64,000 bases of DNA from Siphonodentalium dalli (taxonomy: Eukaryota; Mollusca; Scaphopoda; Gadilida; Siphonodentaliidae): the NCBI GenBank assembly GCA_032622095.1, contig CP136063.1, forward strand, positions 90,803,980-90,867,979. Reading direction: 5' to 3'. The position numbers and the translations under genes are program-made. This document shows positions 56,883-64,000 of this stretch, one piece after another; the stretch's first letter is position 1; every line of letters begins with the position of its first letter. Below the pieces are notes generated by a model. That model had not been told where the DNA came from. It worked only from the letters and a program-made list of their open reading frames with translations, and made no database searches.

Positions 56883-57097
56883 TACTAGTCATAAGAAATG
56901 ATCCATAGCGGGCCCCGGAATTTGCGATGTTTATTTACAAAATTATGCAAATAATATAATACTCCATATCAAGACAAACACGTGCTTCCGGTCAGCGAAG
57001 AGGAACGATAACTCGTGATATTGCGTCAGGTCGTAATTTGACTTTCCGTTAGAGTGACGATGTGGCTTTGCGAAAAATATATAAATATATCAAAGAT

Positions 57098-57252
57098 GCT
57101 AAATGCTCTCGTAACCTGACACAAGGGCGTTCCTATATAATATACACTTCAATTGTGTCTTCTGAACAGCAAGCAGGACTGTTGACCTCGGTCTGCAGCC
57201 TCTTTTCAATAGCCTTGCTTGCTGTTAACAAAAAAACACCACCTCCTTTTTT
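57098..57252. repeat. ~155 bp dispersed repeat, copy 2
   Basis: Partner of 55160-55312. Confidence 0.6.
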
Positions 57253-58395
57253 TTTTATTTGGAAACTTTTCGCAACATGCAACAGTCCTCATGAAGCGGG
57301 TGCTATTGCGCTCGCACTTGGCAGCGCATGCAATTTCAATTTCCCTGGCGCTAAGTCAGGGTTTCCGCGAGGGGAAAATTAATGAGTCCGTATTGGGGAA
57401 ACACATAACGCGACGGGACGACCATGGTTCGTCCCGTTGGGCGAAAATTTTGTTATTTGACACTGAAAAGTAGCAATTTCCTTGCACATAAGAGTCTCAC
57501 AAAGCAACCAAAGCTACGTATATATTACGCAAGTCAATCATTTCCGTGGGTGCATTAATTCTGTTGATGGTATCCAGATAATCAATCAACTAATTACGCA
57601 CATAAGACTGCCGTCTGATTGAAGATTATATATAAATGAACAAGCTACTAGTTATTGTTTACAAATTTATACAATAAGATTCCGATGAATCTAAACACTA
57701 CAAAACATCTATGCATTGACCAATAATAGATAGCAAGGAGAATTGAATAAAGTATTTCCTAGAATTGCAAGCAGCTTCTGTGAAAATGAAACTGACATGA
57801 TATACGCTGTCAATCGTAAAACTATTTGTGCGCTGTGACGTCATACTGCAGGAGCTATTTATAGCGGCAAAATACGAATGGTAGCGACACAGGTATTTGG
57901 CACCAAAAAAAATTAATAAAAAGATTTTTATTAAATTTAAAAACAAAAATTGTGCCTAATACCTGTGGGTAGGGACATCTTTCACTCGGAACGCGTAGCT
58001 TGTTCACTAGTCTCTATATATTAGTCCATAAACTGACTACCGCAATTGCTTATTATGCGCATAGTCAACAAAATCCCAACGTGATTTATTTCACAGTAAA
58101 ACGGAACCTGTCCCGAAATCAGTCTTTATAGTGGGAATTCATAGTGACAAGTTAACAACACCATTCATTTGAACCATATTACATACATGGGTGATAAAGA
58201 CAAACACATACGTACCCCCTCCCCAATATGGAGATAATGTCAAAGGACGGTAAATAATAGTTGCGTTGTCCCCAAGCACAATCAACGACGCACGTGTTCA
58301 CATCTCCCGCCAAATTATATTTTATAACACGTTGGCTAAAACTCCGTTCTATACCTCATGGACTCTGCAGGGGGACCCATTTATTATGTACCACC
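57253..58395. other. Intergenic, nothing recognised
   Basis: Slightly GC-richer near 57290-57460. A pogo-like CAGTAAAACGGAACCTGTCC near 58095 has no partner. Promoter candidates for RPS7 cannot be resolved. Confidence 0.3.
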
Positions 58396-58595
58396 GTACG
58401 ATAGCACGGGATCTCGGAGAGGAGCAGTTTCATTCATGAAAATCCCGTGCATAAAAATGTCCCGACTAAGAAATTCGGCGTTCTTTGATCAAATTATGTA
58501 ATCCTACGATATCACGGGATTTTCGAGCATGAGTAGTTTCATCCCGTACACAAAAATATGCATATTCAGCAGTCCGACATTTTTTGATGTTACCG
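58396..58595. repeat. Imperfect tandem duplication (~105 bp, two copies)
   Basis: CGTACGATAGCACGGGATCT ... TTTCATTCATG ... TTCTTTGATC is followed by CCTACGATATCACGGGATTT ... TTTCATCCCG ... TTTTTTGATG. Confidence 0.5.
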
Positions 58596-59217
58596 CGACA
58601 TGCATTACGCTGTATCTAACGTCGCTATTTGACCCGCTTTTTCACCAGTATTCTATTTAACACCCGAACTCCCGTTGTAACCGGAATTGTTTACGACATT
58701 GCGACTGACATTTGGTATATGTATGAACCAAACAGATAATATGCGAGGGGAATGAGGCCGTCCTACGGACGCTGAGCCGTACTAACGGAAACCCTGGCTA
58801 AGTGTCACACTGGTCTTTTTTCATAGTGGAAACCGGCGCTTTAATATTCACACTATTAGTGTGAATATCTGGCCGGGACATTCTCACCGGAAACTCTGGG
58901 AAAGTTGATCGAACGCACCCACATTTTGAAAATAAAATAATCATGGTTTTCCTGTCATCGTTCCTATCATGGACGTTTATTTCAACTTTTTGGTTATGAG
59001 ACCGAGTACAGGGATGGCAAAACAATTGTCACATAAGCTTATTGTAAAGCATGCGCCAAGAATTCGGACCGCGTTCAGAAAAAAAACTTACCTGTAAAGC
59101 AGGGTAAAGCCTTAAAACAGTTTGATGAAATGGCAGCCAGTTCGATACCTTCAAATTTGGAAACTTTAAACCAAAATCAAACTAAGTCATTTAGACTCAT
59201 GGGCCAAAATATGTTTA

Positions 59218-59632
59218 TAATGGGGGAAGTCAAGTGACCAATTTTGAATGGGGAATTCCATGCAAATCTCTACAGCAAAAGTTGAGTTGCAAATATTTCT
59301 GGATGTGACTTTGTTCGGTATTGAAAACAATACATATTTATCTGGCGAGTCAGCTTGGAATTTGTTCCATTAGAATGTTGATGTATTTATTTTGGAATTT
59401 TGTATTGATTTTTCAAAGCTACCGTAGGTGTTGCAATTCCAGAACAAAATTCTCAAAAATAAATTTGTAGCAAAAATTGCTTATTTACCAAGCCCAGCCG
59501 CCAGTTAAATGTTATGTCTGGTTAATTATATGATTACTTTGGTTCCCAGACAACTGCTTCATATACAACTTTTGCTGGGGAGATTTGCATGGAAATTCAG
59601 ATTCAAAATTGGTCACTTGACTTCCCCCTTAA
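59218..59632. mobile_element. Non-autonomous TIR element, ~415 bp
   Basis: GGGGGAAGTCAAGTGACCAA TTTTGAAT ... GCAAAAGTT at the left and AACTTTTGC ... TTGGTCACTTGACTTCCCCC at the right, inverted for ~62 bp. It lies 460 bp before the RPS7 ATG, in its promoter or first intron. Confidence 0.7.
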
Positions 59633-60092
59633 CTCATTTGTTATCATGTGTAGGGTTGTTTTTTGGTGTGTGTAGGGGTGTTGATTAAACTAAGATTAAT
59701 GGAAATAAAATGGACATATATGACAAGTGATTGTTTCATGGAAGTCTGTAGTTTGATATGTCTGACGAATGCATTAAAAGGTGTAACCCCAGTATGGAAA
59801 TTGGATGCGAACATGAGCATTTGCAGGAAGGTTGGGTATTTTTTTAGCTGATTGAATACTATTCTCGCACAGGGAACTGGTGCTTTAACATGGAATGTTA
59901 TTAATGTTTGCAATAATGCTGTGGCCTAATTAATTCAGAACAGGCAACAATAAACCATGAAATAAATTCTTGTAATATTTGTGTTATGATTTGTGTTATG
60001 TTCCCTACTATTGAAGTAAAAATTCAGATTTTGAACAGATAGACAATTTATATCTCTACTGTTGATTCATTTTGACAATTATTCTTTTCAGA

Positions 60093-60170
60093 ATGTATTC
60101 GGCGAATGCAAAAATTATTAAGCCCCAGGGGCAAGACAAGCCCACAGAGTTTGAATCTTCAATCTCTCAG
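60093..60170 (+). CDS. RPS7: RPS7 first coding exon
   Basis: 26 codons ending FESSISQ|GTGAGA. ATG at 60093-60095, 1 base after the acceptor AG. Confidence 0.93.
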
Positions 60171-62844
60171 GTGAGAACTTTATCTGTTAATGATAACTCG
60201 ATTTTGGAATGTTTATATGCAAAACCCGTTTTTTTGTGGATTACATATATCGAAATACAGCTCAAGTCCGAATTTCGTTTTAATCCGATAATGTTTGCGA
60301 GAGTTATGGCCCCTTTTTTTTACGTAATTTGACTTGGAAAATCCCTGAAATTTGTTGTCCGGATGATAACTTTAGTTAGAACTGATTTCAATCAAATTTG
60401 GTATGTTGGTTTATTAGGAGAAAAGACAGCTCAAGTTCGAATTTGGGTTCCGTCCGCCAATTTTCACCGGAGTTATGCCCCTTATTTGACGTAATTTGGC
60501 TTAGAAAATCCCTGAAATTTGTTGTTCGGATGATAACTTTACTAGAGCTTATCGGATTCAATGATAATTTGGTATATTACTTTCTCCCACCAAAACACAG
60601 GTCAAGTTCAAATTTGAGTTCCGTCCGCCAATTTTTACCAGAGTTATGCCCCTTTTTTACCAGTTTCCGCCGACCCAAGAGAGGGCGTATATTGCACGCC
60701 CAGCGTAGCTCTTGTTTGACGTAATTTGACTTCGAAAATCCCTGAAATTTGTTGTCCGGATTATAACTTTAGTTAGAGTGAACCGATTTCAATCAAATTT
60801 GGTATGTGGGTTTATTAGGAGAAAAGACAGCTCAAGTTCGAATTTGGGTTCCGTCAGCCAATTTTCCCCAGAGAGGGCGTATTTTGCACGCCCAGCGTAG
60901 CTCTTGTTGCAATTTATCCAAGTGTTCAGTTGTGATGCCGGCGAGAATGGCATTACAATAGTCTAGTTTTGAAAATACAAATGAAGAAATAAGTGTGTGA
61001 GCATGTCTGTGTTAACTTAAATATGGCCGTAACTGCGAGATGCGATGAAGCTCCATAAACATGGATTTGCACATTGAGTTGACCTGTAAGTTCATGGATA
61101 GAGTGTTATCCAAAACAACACCTAGAATTTTTACAGACGATGATAACTGAATATCTGAATCGCCTATTTTAATATGGTGAACATCAGTGTGTTTAATGCG
61201 GTAATCGGTTCCACATAACATCAACTCAGTTTTTTCTTCGTTTAACTTAAGTTTATTAATTTCCATCCACGATTTTACATCAGTTATACAGTCCTGTATT
61301 TGTTTCAAGTTTTCAATTATGTTACAAGGCGGGAAAGAAAGGTACATTTGAATATCGTCAGCATACATGTGGTAACGAACACCATTGGATCTAATTACAT
61401 CACCGAGCGGCTTGACGTACATCGAATATAAAACAGGTCCTAAAACTGAGCCTTGCGGGACTCCGAAGTGAAGCAATTTGAAACAAGATGACTCACCCTT
61501 TCCACAAACCCTCCCCCAATGTCAATTTATTGTTAAATTCATCACTGTCTAAACTTTGCAAATTTGGGAACGAAATGTATACTTTTTCCAGACAGTTGCA
61601 CATTATTCCATTTCCGGAAATTCAATGAATACAAATGGCGTAACAAGAGTTTGGACCCGAAAATTGTGTTCAAAGTAGTGGATTTTTTATGTCTGTTGCT
61701 CATCTGAGACAAAGTCTCCGGTGGAGCTATAGTGATCACTCCTCATCCGTCCATCAAGAACATTCTCTAGAACTATAAGACCGAACGGGTTCATATATGG
61801 TTTGGACTGACATTCAGATTTGTTCAATGAGGTCACTGGGTAAAAGAGTTTTGAATCTAGGGCCATATCTCTTTAAAAAAAAAAAAATTAACTCCTTGCT
61901 CAATGTTCCATTTAACAAAACAAAAAAATTTGAATATTTTTTTTTTTTTAATTGAGATCTAAATTCGTAGCTCTATTAAATAACTTTTTCCCTCCATAGC
62001 AATTCTTGAAACATTTTCTCCAGTACTGCAAGACTGAATGGCGTCATATTTGGTGGGGGTAATAGCTAGGTGACTGGGATTCAAATTATGTCAATTATGA
62101 GCGGAGCCAGGGACATAAATCTTTCCCCTGATAATAATTCTTAAAACAACTTCTTCTCATGACCATTGATCATAAGAGGTTTAGGACATAGAATTTTGAA
62201 CATTTAACCATTTTGATTTTTTTTTTAAACTTCTAAATTATACATTTTTTTTAAATTGAATTTTTTTAATGTTATTAGATTTAACTCCTTGCTCTAGCTA
62301 TGTCCCTGGTTCGAAGTACTTGTTTTAAGTGATTTTGACAAGTACTGACTGTTGTAATCTTCAGAATCCTAGTCTTCTAAGCAGGGATGGATCCAGAGAT
62401 TTTTTGGGGACACCTGTTCTGTATTTGAGTATGTCCCCATATAAATTTGGATGTTAAAAAATTCAGTACTGGACACTTTATTCTGCAAATAAAGGCTCTA
62501 TATAATAGACTATATCATCTGCAGGTTGATGATTTGCACTTCATGTGTTTGAATTATATAAAAATTCCTTGAAAATATGGAAAATCCAACTTGAATAAAT
62601 ATTATCCACTTGGAATTTGGGTCTCCAGAGTTTGGGCGCCCAAACCTGTAACGGGTATCAAAACATCCCTGGATCCTTCTCTGCTTCTAAGTCTGTCTTG
62701 TCTATAATTTTATATCAATATTATGACAACTTGAAATAATATTTAATTTTCATTCTTGCATTCTGTCTGCAGGCTTTGCTGGAGTTGGAGATGAATAGCG
62801 ATTTGAAGGCACAGCTACGTGAACTATTCATTACAGGAGCCAGG
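60093..62844 (+). CDS. RPS7: Ribosomal protein S7 (eS7), 5' part; continues off the window
   Basis: Two coding exons, 60093-60170 and 62773-62844, give 50 residues starting [19 protein letters not shown]. The second exon reads [18 protein letters not shown], a stretch conserved almost unchanged in animal eS7 (about 194 aa in full). Acceptor TTTTCAG|A is one base before the ATG; donors CAG|GTGAGA and AGG|GTAAGT; both introns are phase 0. A structural component of the 40S subunit. The acceptor directly before the ATG implies an untranslated first exon upstream, the normal layout for this gene, but I could not place it or its pyrimidine start. Intron 2 holds repeats, a dead LINE fragment and a Helitron-like piece. 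Divergent neighbour RNASEH1. Confidence 0.95.
60337..60717 (-). repeat. ~170 bp tandem units with hairpin-AACAAGAG terminus (RPS7 intron 2)
   Basis: CCCTGAAATTTGTTGTCCGG, GATAACTTTAGTTAGA, CAAATTTGGTATGTTGG and GTCAAGTTCGAATTTGGGTT-type blocks occur at 60337, 60503 and again at 60735. A GGGCGTATATTGCACGCCC hairpin then CTCTTGTTT closes it. Confidence 0.65.
60735..60909 (-). repeat. Second, shorter copy of the same element
   Basis: One core unit followed by the hairpin GGGCGTATTTTGCACGCCC and CTCTTGTT; it abuts the LINE fragment at 60910. Confidence 0.6.
60905..61476 (-). pseudogene. Reverse transcriptase fragment of a non-LTR retrotransposon
   Basis: Minus strand, 154 codons: [17 protein letters not shown], the catalytic YADDIQMY, then [17 protein letters not shown] and KILGVVLD, in the order of RT motifs 4-7 of jockey/CR1-like LINEs. 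A TAA at about 61012 interrupts it. Beyond that the same frame continues [20 protein letters not shown], then is cut by the AACAAGAG element. Fingers, N-terminal palm and endonuclease are absent. Lies in RPS7 intron 2, antisense. Confidence 0.85.
61690..62335 (-). mobile_element. Helitron-like (pearl/HINE type) fragment, opposite strand
   Basis: Complement carries CTATAGCTCCACCGGAGACT TTGTCTCAGATGAGC and the CAAATCTGAATGTCAGTC and GTTATGTCCCTGGCTCCGC core blocks of the element at 40730-42870. The CTAA end is mutated and the units are decayed. Confidence 0.5.
62773..62844 (+). CDS. RPS7: RPS7 second coding exon
   Basis: 24 codons between TGTCTGCAG and [24 protein letters not shown] followed by FITGAR. 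Confidence 0.95.
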
Positions 62845-62979
62845 GTAAGTAACACTGGAACTCATTATCAGATATTTGCAATTAGATATTATAAACTTAT
62901 TTGTTGATTTTAATTTAAAACTATGAATAAAATATATTCCAAAATTGCATAATTTAATTGTCATACATTTTATGTGGTC

Positions 62980-63670
62980 ACACAGGGATTTTTTTAGGTG
63001 TCCTTAGGGTCCGGTATTCGGCCCCATACCCAATGGGAAAAAGGCACCTTTATTCCCAATTTTTAACCACCAAATTCCCAATTGCAGGCAGGTATATAAT
63101 ATCATTGGGTTTATTGAATAATTATCAATTTTTTCCTACGTTTTGTACACTCAGTCGATTGATAAACGACTGAAAACCCGTATTAAATCAGCGACATCGG
63201 GAGCCCGCATCGTGTAATGTACACGCGGCGACCTAACTATTAGTATAACATGGTGGATGGCTTGAATCCTTCCGTTGTTATCTGTGAATTTTTAACTTAC
63301 CTGAGGCTGAGAAATGGACCTCAATGGGCTGGGATTTTACTCCATCTTTGAGTTACCTGTGTTCAAGCCTTGAAATAGGGTGTCGTGTCATTTGCAGAAT
63401 GAGGTCCCATTCTGCTTACACCTCGGCAGAATGAGGTTCCCCTCTGGGGACCTCATTTGCAAATGACAGACACACTATTTCAAGGCTTGCCTGTGTTTAA
63501 GTCGCGTTATACACGGCAAATTACGGTATTAGTACTATTTACTTGTGTGTAAAAGTGATTAATTGAATTTTTCTAAAACATTGAAAATTCCCAATTTTGG
63601 TCTGTAAAGACACATTTTTCCCAATTCGAAGGGACCCGGACCCAGTCTAGGGGTGTTGTAAAAAAATCCA
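62980..63670. mobile_element. TIR-like element in RPS7 intron 3, carrying a family D remnant
   Basis: CAGGGATTTTTTTAGGTGTC ... CCCAATTTTTAACC at the left and its rough complement (GGGACCCGGACCCAGTCTAG GGGTGTTGTAAAAAAATCC) at the right. Inside, at 63366-63490, is a shortened family D hairpin (GAATGAGGTCCC / GGGGACCTCATT). Confidence 0.45.
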
Positions 63671-63741
63671 GACAGACAGATTCTACTCTTTTATATATAT
63701 AAATGAAACAATAAGAACCGCTTTTTGCAGCATTGATAATT

Positions 63742-63872
63742 AGGCCATGTAGTCCTCGAAATTGGTCATGGCAATAAGCAATGCCGTGTGAAACACTGTG
63801 GCCAAATGTGGAATCTATAATACCACAGCATTAGATTTGCCGTGGGACATTTTTCCTAATTTCGAGGGCTGG
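63742..63872. repeat. Interspersed repeat shared with 46940-47055
   Basis: Begins CCTCGAAATTGGTCATGGCA and ends with TTTTTCCTAATTTCGAGGGC, so its ends are inverted. The GCAATAAGCAATGCCG and GTGGGACATTTTTCCTAATT blocks recur at 46940-47055. Confidence 0.6.
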
Positions 63873-64000
63873 GCCATTGTTAATTAAATTTATGGATTAT
63901 GAGAGATAAATGTGAAATGAAGTGTTTATTCATTAGGCCTAAAAAAAATTATACCGTGTTTCTCCAGGGTAGGGCAGGTAGGTAGGGATTTAATTATTAT

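Noticed and set aside
57062-57473. 106- and 84-codon frames on the plus strand
   Set aside because: They overlap each other in different frames, begin in dispersed-repeat sequence and match no family I know.
59088-59100. Strong splice donor consensus (ACAG|GTAAGT) on the minus strand
   Set aside because: It could end an untranslated first exon of RNASEH1, since a weak acceptor lies just before its first AUG. Nothing else supports an exon there, so it was left out.
1-64000. CRISPR arrays, operons, bacterial or phage systems, rRNA genes
   Set aside because: Gene structure with GT-AG introns and the repeat content are eukaryotic. The regular arrays present are minisatellites or transposon-internal repeats without unique spacers.

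Overview
The window is eukaryotic and animal. Genes are split by GT-AG introns, AT-rich intergenic DNA is packed with foldback and non-autonomous transposons, and there is no operon structure. Gene content (heparan sulfate 3-O-sulfotransferase, metazoan-type RNase H1, ribosomal protein eS7) and the repeat style (Helitrons with a central tandem array and GACA/GACG microsatellites, interspersed 150-175 bp repeats) suggest a marine lophotrochozoan, most likely a bivalve mollusc. That species-level statement is inference.

Layout. (1) 1-132 is the 3' end of one HS3ST-like sulfotransferase. A complete paralogue lies at 13744-14778 with its whole reading frame in one exon, so this is a tandem pair about 13.6 kb apart. 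(2) 14.8-31 kb holds no gene I can support. It contains transposon relics, foldback elements and degenerate tandem repeats. (3) 31096-54097 (minus) is a complete RNase H1 gene that I could splice by hand into eight coding exons (849 nt including stop, 282 aa). All phases match, all four catalytic carboxylates are present, and there is a second in-frame AUG 19 codons into the ORF, the arrangement used in mammals to make mitochondrial and nuclear forms. (4) 60093-62844 (plus) holds the first two coding exons of ribosomal protein S7 (RPS7/eS7), and the gene continues off the right edge. RNASEH1 and RPS7 are head to head, with 6 kb between start codons.

Mobile DNA dominates. Four families (called B, C, E and G here) end in or near TTAA and look like piggyBac-type MITEs. 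Family A (13 copies) is an almost perfect ~217 bp palindrome flanked by TA, mariner/pogo-like. Family D carries two internal hairpins. Five Helitron-type elements have clear termini. Two of them sit head to tail with an exact CTAG|TC junction, and three share a 122 bp GC-rich monomer array. Nested insertions (Helitron in B, B in C) give relative ages. A 25/29 bp minisatellite (12.8-13.5 kb), stop-free in its consensus on the plus strand, creates long spurious ORFs.

No wholly new gene system is convincing. The most noteworthy items are the RNASEH1 dual start, the Helitron concatemer, the minisatellite with a palindromic core, a 71 bp perfect palindrome built around a collapsed MITE, a MITE inserted 15 bp from an RNASEH1 splice donor, and a shared AACAAGAG-plus-hairpin terminus on otherwise different tandem-repeat elements.
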